From AC-69 sp044867345 (GTDB lineage Bacteria > Actinomycetota > UBA4738 > HRBIN12), in NCBI GenBank assembly GCA_044867345.1, contig JBIOUU010000188.1, forward strand, positions 1-17,674: DNA of 17,674 nucleotides, in the 5' to 3' direction. Positions 1-7,918 of the stretch are shown one piece after another. The notes below the pieces were generated by a model. The model searched no databases. It saw only the letters and a program-made list of their open reading frames with translations, and was not told the origin of the DNA. The stretch's first letter is position 1; the number at the start of each line of letters is the position of its first letter. A program made the position numbers and the translations under genes.

Positions 1-1
1 C

Positions 2-694
2 TTCGCCCCCTACAGCGAGTCGCTGTTCCTGCTCCTGGCGGTGACGAGCTTCTGGGGGGCGAGGTCCAGGAGGTGGGCGGCGGCCGGCGCCGCCGGGGCC
101 CTGGCCGCCCTCACCAGGAACGTCGGCCTGGTGCTGGCGCCGGCCCTGCTCGTGGAGGCGTTCCACCAGCGGGCCGAGGGCCGAGGGTCGGCCCTGCCGG
201 GCATCGGGGCCGCCGTGGCCACCGGCCTCGGCACCCTGGCCTATCTGGGGTACTGGGGGGCGAAGGCGGGCGACTGGCTGGCCCCCGTCACCCAGCAGGG
301 CAACTGGCAGCGCACGTTCTCCTGGCCCTGGGCCACCCTCGTGAACGGAACCCTGGACGCCTTCCCGTATCTGGGCAGCACGAAGGGCAGCTACTGGCTG
401 ATCGACTGGCTGATCGTTGTGCCGGTGGTCGGCGCCTCCGTCTTCGCCCTGTTCCGGTACCGGCCCTCCTACCTCGTCTACCTGTGGGGCGGGCTGCTGA
501 TCCCGCTGTCGTACGTGTTCGCCGACCGCCCCCTGATGTCGATGCCCCGGTTCGTGCTCCCCCTGTTCCCGGCCCTCTGGGCGATGGCGGAGCTGACGGA
601 GCGATGGCGGATCCCCCGGGCCGTGGCGGCGGTGGGGGCCGCCGGGCTCGGGCTCCTCGTGGTGCTGTTCGTGAACTGGTACGAGATCTTCTAG
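2..694 (+). CDS. PIG-V-like membrane mannosyltransferase, C-terminal part (5' end outside window)
   Basis: The reading frame is open from base 2 and stops with TAG at 692-694, so the gene enters from the left edge and its start is not visible. The visible part begins FAPYSESLFLLL, followed by a hydrophobic helix and ALAALTRNVGL. This Pro-Tyr-Ser-Glu-Ser-Leu-Phe plus LTR-x-x-G-L pattern is what I know from the PIG-V-like family, polyprenyl-phosphate-sugar dependent mannosyltransferases of the GT-C fold with active sites on the outer membrane face. About six further hydrophobic segments follow, and the last ends just before the stop in VLFVNWY. The acceptor (lipoglycan, protein or polyprenol glycan) cannot be told from the sequence. 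It is the only plus-strand gene here and converges on ftsB. Family assignment is fairly confident; the substrate is unknown. Confidence 0.7.
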   Translation, partial: FAPYSESLFLLLAVTSFWGARSRRWAAAGAAGALAALTRNVGLVLAPALLVEAFHQRAEGRGSALPGIGAAVATGLGTLAYLGYWGAKAGDWLAPVTQQGNWQRTFSWPWATLVNGTLDAFPYLGSTKGSYWLIDWLIVVPVVGASVFALFRYRPSYLVYLWGGLLIPLSYVFADRPLMSMPRFVLPLFPALWAMAELTERWRIPRAVAAVGAAGLGLLVVLFVNWYEIF

Positions 695-714
695 ACGGGT
701 GGGGCGGACACGAT

Positions 715-732
715 GGCCCGGTGAGTTGGGCC
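715..732. terminator. weak hairpin between converging genes
   Basis: GGCCC at 715-719 and GGGCC at 728-732 can form a 5-bp stem with an 8-base loop in the 67-base gap between the plus-strand mannosyltransferase and the minus-strand ftsB. The position suits a bidirectional terminator, but the stem is short and has no T-run. Confidence 0.25.
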
Positions 733-761
733 GACGGCGGGCAGAGGGAGGCTGGGTTCGC

Positions 762-1087
762 TCAGCAGGGAGCGGGCTCGGTGTTGCCGGTGCGAGGCCC
801 GGTGACGAAGGCGATCTCGCCCTCCTCCACCATCCCCAGGCACTCGCGAGCCAGGCGCTCCTTCTCGGCCGGGTCGTGGAGCCGGACGATGTCCGCCTGG
901 AGTGCGGCATTGGCTCGTTCCAGTCCCTGGGTCTTGCGCTGGAGCTCCGCGATGTGCCCGCGCTCCGACAGGTACTCCCGTGACGGGGCCGCGGCGAACA
1001 CCGCCAGGAAGGTCAGCACGATGAGGAGGAACCCGGCCCGGCCGGTGAGGCGAGGCCGGGAGCGCTCCGGGGCCGCGGCTCGGACCG

Positions 1088-1091
<4 letters not shown>
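762..1091 (-). CDS. ftsB: FtsB/DivIC-type septum formation initiator
   Basis: A 109-residue bitopic membrane protein of the FtsB/DivIC family, which joins FtsL and FtsQ in the divisome to activate septal peptidoglycan synthesis. It has a basic cytoplasmic N-terminus (residues 1-19), one transmembrane segment (about 20-36, GFLLIVLTFLAVF), and a coiled coil (about 40-80, with the heptad-like stretch IAELQRKTQGLERANAAL). It ends with the family's conserved region ARECLGMVEEGEIAFV (81-96). The ATG at 1089-1091 was chosen because ATGA overlaps the eno stop by 4 bases, indicating translational coupling. A longer in-frame extension exists upstream but lies inside eno. Following eno matches the actinobacterial order, as in M. 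tuberculosis Rv1023-Rv1024. Confidence 0.88.
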
Positions 1092-2368
<1,277 letters not shown>

Positions 2369-2378
2369 CGGGGGGAAG

Positions 2379-2384
2379 ATTCTA
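2379..2384 (-). promoter_or_regulatory. candidate -10 box of eno, near-leaderless start
   Basis: On the minus strand CTCTAGAAT is followed by ten bases (CTTCCCCCCG) and then the eno ATG. TAGAAT fits the TAnnnT -10 consensus. Transcription starting 6-8 bases after it would begin 2-4 bases before the ATG. No good -35 box and no ribosome binding site are visible, which suits leaderless expression, common in Actinobacteria. Confidence 0.5.
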
Positions 2385-2452
2385 GAGCGGTCGTTGCGGG
2401 AAAGCGGCCAGTTCGAGGGGTGAAGTTCCGGCTCGCCGTTCGGCGGCTGCAG

Positions 2453-3499
2453 CTACGCGGCGGGGTCGGAACCCGAAGCGTGGCTCGAGGATTCGGGGAG
2501 GACGACCACCCGTCCCCGCCCCTGCTGCTTTGCCTCGTACAGCGCGGCGTCGGCCCGAGCCAAGAGCTGCTCCGCACCGGTCAGGCGATCCCATTCGGCC
2601 ACGCCGATGGAACAGCGGGCGGCGGGGACGGCCGCCCGCAGGCGCTGGGAGATGGCCGCGCCCATCTCGAGGGTGCATCCCGGCAGGAGCACGGCGAACT
2701 CGTCGCCACCCATCCGGCCGAGCACGTCGCTCACGCGGAGGATGGCCTGCCATGCCGCCGCGGCCTCCTTCAGCAGGAGGTCGCCGGCCTGGTGGCCGTT
2801 GCGGTCGTTGTATCCCTTGAAGTCGTCGAGGTCCATGACCGCGACGGTGACGGGCATGCCCTCTTGCTGGGCCCACGTCAACGCGCGCGACAGCTCCTCG
2901 TCCCACGCCCGCCGGTTCGCCGCTCCGGTGAGGGGGTCCGTTCCGGCCAGCAGGCGGAGCCGGCTGGTCTGGCTCCGCAGCTGGGTGAAGAACCGGTTGA
3001 GGACGAAGCCGATCGAGCCGCCGATCGAGACCATGGCGATGGCCCGCACCCAGTCCTGGTCCGTCGCGTCCTGGGAGAACAGGGGGATGGCCAGGGCGAC
3101 CGCCGCGCCGGTCACCGTCACCCCGAGCTCCAGGACCGTTCCATACACCGCCACCCATAGCACGGGAAGCAGGGCGAGCTGCGCGAAGGTCGAGTCCGCC
3201 CCGCCGGTCGCTTGCCGAGCCAGGACGGCGACCACAAGGTAGACGAACGGCAGCGCCCGATGCACGACGGAGGGGAGCCGGTCCCAGGGAACGAGGATGA
3301 TGGCGGCAACGGTGAGCGCGGCGAGCGTCGAGGCCTGGAGGAGGCCACCGGTCCTTCCCGGCGACACCTGCCGGGTGGCCATCGACATGAACCCCAGGAG
3401 GACCGCGCCCACCAGGCATCCGACCTGGCGGAACAGCGACTCCCGGCTGAGGGGGTCGGTGCGCCGCTGCGTGGTCGGGCTGGCCTGTGTGGTCGTCAC
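2453..3499 (-). CDS. membrane-bound diguanylate cyclase (GGDEF)
   Basis: A 348-residue protein with an N-terminal membrane module of about five to six hydrophobic segments (roughly 27-40, 55-71, 83-95, 106-141, 153-168) and a C-terminal GGDEF domain (about 182-335). The GGDEF signature is exact at 264-268 (RMGGDEFAVLLPG). DPLTGAANRRAW (188-199) and the metal and substrate region MDLDDFKGYND (222-232) are present. RVSD (255-258), five residues before GGDEF, is an intact inhibitory I-site, so product feedback is expected. It should make cyclic-di-GMP from two GTP; the membrane part is not a sensor I recognise. The GTG at 3497-3499 follows AAGGGG at good spacing. It sits between mazG and eno, where the usual actinobacterial cluster has no such gene. 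No EAL or HD-GYP partner domain is attached. Confidence 0.9.
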   Translation of the reverse strand: MTTTQASPTTQRRTDPLSRESLFRQVGCLVGAVLLGFMSMATRQVSPGRTGGLLQASTLAALTVAAIILVPWDRLPSVVHRALPFVYLVVAVLARQATGGADSTFAQLALLPVLWVAVYGTVLELGVTVTGAAVALAIPLFSQDATDQDWVRAIAMVSIGGSIGFVLNRFFTQLRSQTSRLRLLAGTDPLTGAANRRAWDEELSRALTWAQQEGMPVTVAVMDLDDFKGYNDRNGHQAGDLLLKEAAAAWQAILRVSDVLGRMGGDEFAVLLPGCTLEMGAAISQRLRAAVPAARCSIGVAEWDRLTGAEQLLARADAALYEAKQQGRGRVVVLPESSSHASGSDPAA

Positions 3500-3624
3500 C
3501 GCGTCCCCTTGCTCGTCCCGGTCTCCGCGAGTGGCCCGAATCCGTCATGTCGGGCCATCCACGGGGGTTATCGGCAAGTAGGCCGCCCCGGGACGAGTCC
3601 CCCGCCGAACGATTTCGCTCCACC

Positions 3625-3644
3625 CCGGCGGCCGATACCGCCGG
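3625..3644 (-). terminator. hairpin after mazG
   Basis: CCGGCGG (3625-3631) and CCGCCGG (3638-3644) form a perfect 7-bp GC stem around a 6-base loop, 26 bases downstream of the mazG stop. There is no T-run, as is usual for GC-rich actinobacteria. It would end the lipoprotein-mazG unit before the GGDEF gene. The rest of the 170-base gap shows nothing else I recognise. Confidence 0.5.
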
Positions 3645-3669
3645 TCCACCACCCGGGGGACGTTCGCGC

Positions 3670-4482
3670 TCAGCCCTGCCGGTAGTAGGCCAGGAGCTCG
3701 TCCTCGCCGAGCTCGCCCAGGTCCACGCCTTCCCGGCGAGCGCGGGCCAGGAGCCTCTCGTACCGATCGGCGAACTTCGTCGTGGTGCGCCGAAGCGCGC
3801 TCTCGGGATCCAACCCAAGCCTGCGGGCCACGGCGGCAGCCGCGAACAGCACGTCGCCCAGTTCCTCCTCCGCTTCCTCGGGAGTCCCGGCGGCGGCCAG
3901 CTCCTCGACCTCCTCGCGCAGCTTCGCCATCGCCCCGTCCGTGGTCCGCCAGTCGAAGCCCCAACCGGCGGCGCGCCGTTGCACCTTCGATGCCCTGGCC
4001 AGCGCGGGAAGCGTCGGCGGGATGTCGTCCTCGACGGGTCGCTCTCCCGTCTCCTGCGCTTTGATCTGCTCCCAATTCACAAGGACCTCGTCGGCGCCGG
4101 ACACCTGCACCTCGCCGAAGACGTGGGGATGGCGCCGGATCAGTTTCTCAACGATGCCCTGCGCCACGTCATCGACGTCAAACGTCCCCTCCTCGGCCGC
4201 CATCTGCGCGTGGAACACCACCTGGAGGAACACGTCGCCCAGCTCGTCGCGAAGGCGGTCCGGGTCGTCGGCATCGATCGCGTCCAGCACCTCGTGGGTC
4301 TCCTCCAATAGGTGCCGGGCCAACGTGCGGTGGGTCTGTTCGTGGTCCCAGGGGCATCCGCCCGGGCCGCGGAGCCGGGCCATGACGCGGACCAGGTCGA
4401 GCAGCCGCTCGCCCTGCCGGCTCGACGGGACGGGCCCCTCGGGAACCGCGGACAGTGGATCGCGGATTGGCCAACCGGTCAC
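3670..4482 (-). CDS. mazG: MazG nucleoside triphosphate pyrophosphohydrolase
   Basis: An all-alpha NTP pyrophosphohydrolase that hydrolyses (d)NTPs to monophosphates and pyrophosphate, a house-cleaning and stringent-response modulating enzyme in the cytosol. The 270-residue product has the double MazG arrangement. The first domain has the signature LRGPGGCPWDHEQTH (37-51), metal-binding Glu60/Glu61/Glu64 and ELGD (80-83). The second repeat has EEVEE (190-194) and EELGDVLF (206-213). The GTG at 4480-4482 was chosen because it overlaps the upstream lipoprotein's TGA as GTGA (4 bases). The frame extends further upstream, but only inside that gene. The coupling suggests the two are expressed at a fixed ratio. 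A hairpin follows the gene. Confidence 0.93.
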   Translation of the reverse strand: MTGWPIRDPLSAVPEGPVPSSRQGERLLDLVRVMARLRGPGGCPWDHEQTHRTLARHLLEETHEVLDAIDADDPDRLRDELGDVFLQVVFHAQMAAEEGTFDVDDVAQGIVEKLIRRHPHVFGEVQVSGADEVLVNWEQIKAQETGERPVEDDIPPTLPALARASKVQRRAAGWGFDWRTTDGAMAKLREEVEELAAAGTPEEAEEELGDVLFAAAAVARRLGLDPESALRRTTTKFADRYERLLARARREGVDLGELGEDELLAYYRQG

Positions 4483-5483
4483 GACGAGGCGGCGGCCGTC
4501 GGCGAGCTCGACGGCGTCGGTGACCCCGTGGCGGTGCTCCTGATCGGCTCGACGTTCCCGGTCGAAGGGTCGAACCGCCCGTACTTCGGGTTCACGGTGA
4601 TGCGACGGCTCCCGAGCTGCTCCTGCAGCCAGTCGGTGAACGCCTTGGCCCGGAGCGGCCCGGCCAACTGGTCGCGCACCTGATCGAACGGCTGCACGTC
4701 GACGCTCACGAGCTGGATGATGTGCCACCCGAACCCGGTGTGGATCGGTTCGCTGATCTGGCCCGGCTCGAGCGCCAAGGCGGCCTGGACGAACGTGGCG
4801 TTGAGCGCGGATGCCTGGAGGGTCCCCAGATCGCCTCCGTTCGGCGCCGATCCCGGGTCGATCGAGTTCTGCTCTGCCAGCCGGCCGAAGTTCTGCGCGG
4901 TCACCTGCTGCTCGATGCGAAGGGCCTGCGCTTGCGTCTTGACCAGGATGTGCTTCGCGTGGATCTGGGTGAACTGCAGCCGCTGCTCCTGATAGAGCTG
5001 GCGGAGCTGCGCGTCGTCCACGCGGGACGTCGCCACCGCCGTCTCGACCTCGTTGAACAGGAGGATCCGGCCGACGATATCGGTGAGATCTCGCTCGGTC
5101 AGGTGCTCAGCGGCGAGTTGCTGATCGAGGGTGTCGCCCAGCGCGGACCGAAGGCCCGTCAGCGACTTCGTCACCTCGGCCTTGTCCACGGTGATGTGGT
5201 GGTCACGCGCGTACCCCTTCACCAGGTCCTCCTGGATCAGGGTGGTCAAGGTGAACCGGGCGCAGGCTGACTGGGCCGTCTCGCCCTCGATGGCCTGCCC
5301 GCACGGGGCCTGGTTGATCGCGGATAGGAACCGGAACGCCGAGATGTCCTGGGCCAGCTGGTCGTCGGTGATGCGGTCGTCGCCGACGGTCGCGGCGGGC
5401 GGCGCCGCGGCGCCGCACGCCGCGAGTATGACGCTCAGCGTGATCGCGACGAACGAGGTCCGAAGGAGGGGTCGGGGGATCAC
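4479..5483 (-). CDS. SurA/PpiC-type peptidylprolyl isomerase lipoprotein
   Basis: A 334-residue exported foldase-like protein. Residues 1-23 are a lipoprotein signal peptide with lipobox LAAC (Cys23), so the mature protein should be lipid-anchored on the outer face of the membrane. A SurA-N-like helical chaperone region (about 30-170) precedes a parvulin (PpiC) domain at about 174-262. That domain has the family pattern: IHAKHILVKT, then NGGDLGTL, then EPGQISEPIHTGFGWHIIQL. The C-terminal tail is rich in Ser, Thr and Pro. The start is the GTG at 5481-5483, the only start fitting the signal peptide. It has no Shine-Dalgarno and a TAGAAT box six bases upstream, so it is probably leaderless. The stop overlaps the mazG GTG. 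The client proteins are unknown. Confidence 0.87.
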   Translation of the reverse strand: MIPRPLLRTSFVAITLSVILAACGAAAPPAATVGDDRITDDQLAQDISAFRFLSAINQAPCGQAIEGETAQSACARFTLTTLIQEDLVKGYARDHHITVDKAEVTKSLTGLRSALGDTLDQQLAAEHLTERDLTDIVGRILLFNEVETAVATSRVDDAQLRQLYQEQRLQFTQIHAKHILVKTQAQALRIEQQVTAQNFGRLAEQNSIDPGSAPNGGDLGTLQASALNATFVQAALALEPGQISEPIHTGFGWHIIQLVSVDVQPFDQVRDQLAGPLRAKAFTDWLQEQLGSRRITVNPKYGRFDPSTGNVEPIRSTATGSPTPSSSPTAAASS

Positions 5484-5489
5484 CGCCCG

Positions 5490-5495
5490 ATTCTA
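5490..5495 (-). promoter_or_regulatory. candidate -10 box, leaderless lipoprotein gene
   Basis: On the minus strand TTGCTAGAAT is followed by six bases (CGGGCG) and then the GTG start. A transcript starting 6-8 bases after TAGAAT would begin at or beside the G of GTG. The same CTAGAAT heptamer precedes eno. No -35 box is obvious. Confidence 0.5.
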
Positions 5496-5532
5496 GCAAC
5501 GCCCCTCGGAGCCCCGGCCGGATGGTCGGGGT

Positions 5533-5564
5533 GGGGGCGGCTCGCGTGGCCGGGAGCCGCCCCC
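5533..5564 (-). terminator. strong hairpin ending the BTAD-DUF4242 unit
   Basis: GGGGGCGGCT (5533-5542) and AGCCGCCCCC (5555-5564) are perfect 10-bp complements around a 12-base loop, with one further C-G pair possible inside. It begins 10 bases after the DUF4242 stop and lies before the lipoprotein promoter, so it insulates the two units. No T-run. Confidence 0.7.
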
Positions 5565-5573
5565 GATCCGGGC

Positions 5574-5853
5574 TCAGACCCAGCGGGTGTCGACCCCGCC
5601 GCCGCCGTTGTCACAGATGGCCTCGACCTCATGGATCGAGTCGTACGGGAAACCGGAGATCCTCGTACGCCTTGGCCACGGTGTCCTTCCCCGGGGCCTC
5701 CCACTCGCACACCACCTTTCCCCTCCCCTCCTTGAAGCTGGTGTACGCGCGGAGGAATCGCGCCGCCTCCTGCTTCTCCAGGCCCGGCGTGGCCCCGGCG
5801 AGCATCTCCCTCGTGAATCCGGGGATCGTGTGAAGACCGATGTACCTGGCCAT
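5574..5853 (-). pseudogene. DUF4242 (SCO4226-like nickel-binding family) gene with a one-base frameshift
   Basis: The ATG at 5851-5853 follows a very strong ribosome binding site (AGGAGGAAGGAGGA). The frame reads MARYIGLHTIPGFTREML through VVCEWEAPGKDTVAKAYEDL over 66 codons. It then continues in the next frame as GFPYDSIHEVEAICDNGGGG to a TGA at 5574-5576. Removing one base of the GG pair at 5655-5656 restores a 92-residue protein of the DUF4242/SCO4226-like fold, a small ferredoxin-like domain; the S. coelicolor member is reported to bind nickel. Without the repair, the frame runs on into unrelated sequence. It lies 76 bases after the BTAD regulator gene and before a strong terminator. The disruption may be an assembly error or true decay. 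Family call is good; the function in this organism is unknown. Confidence 0.75.
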
Positions 5854-5929
5854 CGTGTCCTCCTTCCTCCTCGACCGGTTCGGTGGCCGACAGAGGCACG
5901 GTACGGCTGCGGCGTTCCCCAGCCGTTCC

Positions 5930-7871
5930 CTACAACCGAGGGCTCGAGCTCGCCAGGTCCCGGGCCCGGCCGGCCCAGTAGGGCTGGCCTCCCCGTTCGA
6001 ACAGAGTTGCAGCCGAGCGGAAGCGCTCCGTCGCGATCTCGGCATCCCCGGCGGCCCGGGCCGCCCAGCCGTGGGCGGCCTCCGACATGGCCCGCCATGC
6101 CGAGCTCTGGAAGGACGCCGCCACCTCGGCCGCCACCGGGTGCAGGAGCGCGCTGCACGTGGGGCAGTCGCCGTACCGGGCCGCGGCGGCATCAGCGGAT
6201 CGTACGGCTCGGACCGCAGCGCGATGGTCGCCGCGCTCCAGAGCCATCAGCGCGGCGGTCGCGTACAGCCGGCCCCACAGGTGACTCGCCATCGGGGACA
6301 CCGTTGCGATCGTGATCCCCCGCCGAAGGTGGACGTCAGCGGCGTCGGGGTTGCCGCGACAGACCTCGAGCTCGGCCAGGCGCTGCCAAGGCAGCGCTCC
6401 CGACCGTGTCCCGAACTCCGCGTGGATCTCGCCGCTTCGCTCCCAGGCATCCGGCGGCCTCGTCGAAGTGCCCGCGCAACAACAGCGACTCGCCCAGGAG
6501 GCACCAGGCGAAGGCTTCCGCTCGTCTCGCGCCTCGGGTCTGCGCCAGGTCGAGGGTGGAGCGGGCGAACGCCTCCACTCCCTGGAACAGGTCGTCGCCG
6601 TACAGGTGGTACTGACCGATGCAATGGTGGAGGTCGAGCACGCGAGCGAGCCGGGCGTCGCCCTCGGCCCCCGAACCGACCCGGAGGATCTCCGCGTGCA
6701 GGCCCGCTCGCCATTCTCCTCGGACGTGGTGCACGATGGCCAGGGATTCGTTGGCGGCGGCGATGTCCGACTCGTCACCGTGACGTTCCGCGAGCCGCAA
6801 ACTCTCTTCGGCGGCGTCGAGCGCTTCGGCCGGGGATCCGAGCTCGCAGAACAGCTTGGCCCGCAGGCTCAGCAGCCGGCCCCGTTCCGCCTCGTCCGCC
6901 AGCGTGGCCTCGGCCGCGGCGAGGTGGCGTTCGACCGCGTCCGCCCGATGCTCCACGAGAGACGCCGTCGCGATCTTCCGATGGAGTCGCGCCGCCACGC
7001 TCGCGTCGTCGCGGTCCGGATGCTCCCGCATCGCCTCCTCGAACGCGTGCGCCGCTCCCTCACCGTCGCCAGAGACGAGGCGGAGATCACCGACTCGCTC
7101 CCAGAGTTCCGAGGTGACCCTGGGCTCCAGGCCGGTCCCGGCCCGGATCTCCTCGTGGAGACGCTGCGCGGCGGCCGACGGCTCGACCCCCAGCTCCCGC
7201 TGGAGCAGGGTCCGAAGGCGGGCGAACTGGTCGAGCGCCTGGCGCCGCCTCCCGGCGAGCGCGTACGCCCGGATGAGCCGAACATGCACCTCCTCGTTGA
7301 GCGGATCGAGGTCCACGACGCGCCGGAGCGCTTCGACGGCGCCCTCGATGTCCGCCCGGGCCTCGAGCAACCCGGCGAGCTCCATCGAGAGAGCGACGAA
7401 CTCGGCCCGGAGCTCGTCCTGCCGTGGTCCGACCCACTCCTCGTACCGGTCCTCGGGAAGGAGGTCGCCCGTGTACAGGTCGATGGCCGCTCGATAGACC
7501 TTGAGATCCCGGGATCGGCGGGCATCCGAAGCCGCCGACTCGAACGCGTGGACGTCCACCCACGCTTCCGGCGGTAACGCGAGCAGGTCGCCTTCGGAAC
7601 GAAGCCATCGCGCTCCCTCCTCGGGGTCGAGCGCTCGACGAGCGAGATGCACCGCCTTCCGTAGGTTCGCCGCGGCGGCCTTGGAATCCAGATCGGGCCA
7701 CAGCCGGTCCATGACCTGCTCGCGGTGGAGGCGACGGCCTTCGGCCAGGGCCAGGAGCTTCACCAGGGCCGCGGGCCGCTTGAGACGCCATGCCGCGTCG
7801 TCGACGTGCCGAGGCCCCACGCCGACGTGAAACACACCGAGCAAGTGGATCCGCAGGTCGGAGTCGTCCAC
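5930..7871 (-). pseudogene. BTAD/SARP-type transcriptional regulator with TPR-like C-terminus, one-base frameshift
   Basis: From the GTG at 7869-7871, residues about 8-100 form an OmpR-type winged-helix domain (LKRPAALVKLLALAEGRRLH, DRLWPDLD, NLRKAVHLARRAL). Residues about 104-243 form a bacterial transcriptional activation domain (YTGDLLPEDRYEEWV, LDPLNEEVHVRLIRAYALAG, ELGVEPS). After these come alpha-helical TPR-like repeats. After codon 476 (position 6444) the frame must skip one base of the GGG run (6442-6444, CCC on the plus strand). It then continues as ERSGEIHAEFGTRSGALPWQ through RYGDCPTCSALLHPVAAEVAA to a TAG at 5930-5932. The repaired protein has 646 residues and no ATPase domain. 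Unrepaired, translation ends at 6336. It probably controls its own unit, including DUF4242, but the target is not shown. The defect is either a sequence error or a truncation. Confidence 0.8.
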
Positions 7872-7881
7872 GACCCCACCG

Positions 7882-7887
7882 ACTGTA
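7882..7887 (-). promoter_or_regulatory. possible -10 box of the BTAD gene
   Basis: TACAGT on the minus strand ends ten bases before the GTG start, the same distance as TAGAAT before eno. It fits TAnnnT, but the intervening GGTGGGG could also act as a poor ribosome binding site. The upstream gap to mfd is only 47 bases, so read-through from mfd is possible. Confidence 0.3.
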
Positions 7888-7918
7888 GCCGCCGCCGGGT
7901 GGGCGGGGAACCTCCGAG

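Noticed and set aside
4483..4728. Longer mazG start inside the lipoprotein gene
   Set aside because: The extra residues are Arg-rich shadow sequence of the lipoprotein gene; the GTGA overlap gives the expected MazG N-terminus.
6436..6450. Programmed +1 frameshift in the BTAD gene
   Set aside because: No slow codon, stop codon or stimulatory structure is seen at the site; an error or mutation in a GGG run is simpler.
5930..6778. 282-codon frame as an independent gene downstream of a short BTAD gene
   Set aside because: Its first 110 or so codons are out-of-frame junk over the BTAD gene; only the part after 6443 is protein-like and it completes the BTAD protein, so it is one gene with a frameshift.
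6312..7577. 421-codon plus-strand frame opposite the BTAD gene
   Set aside because: The minus strand carries clear winged-helix and BTAD motifs here; the plus frame has none.
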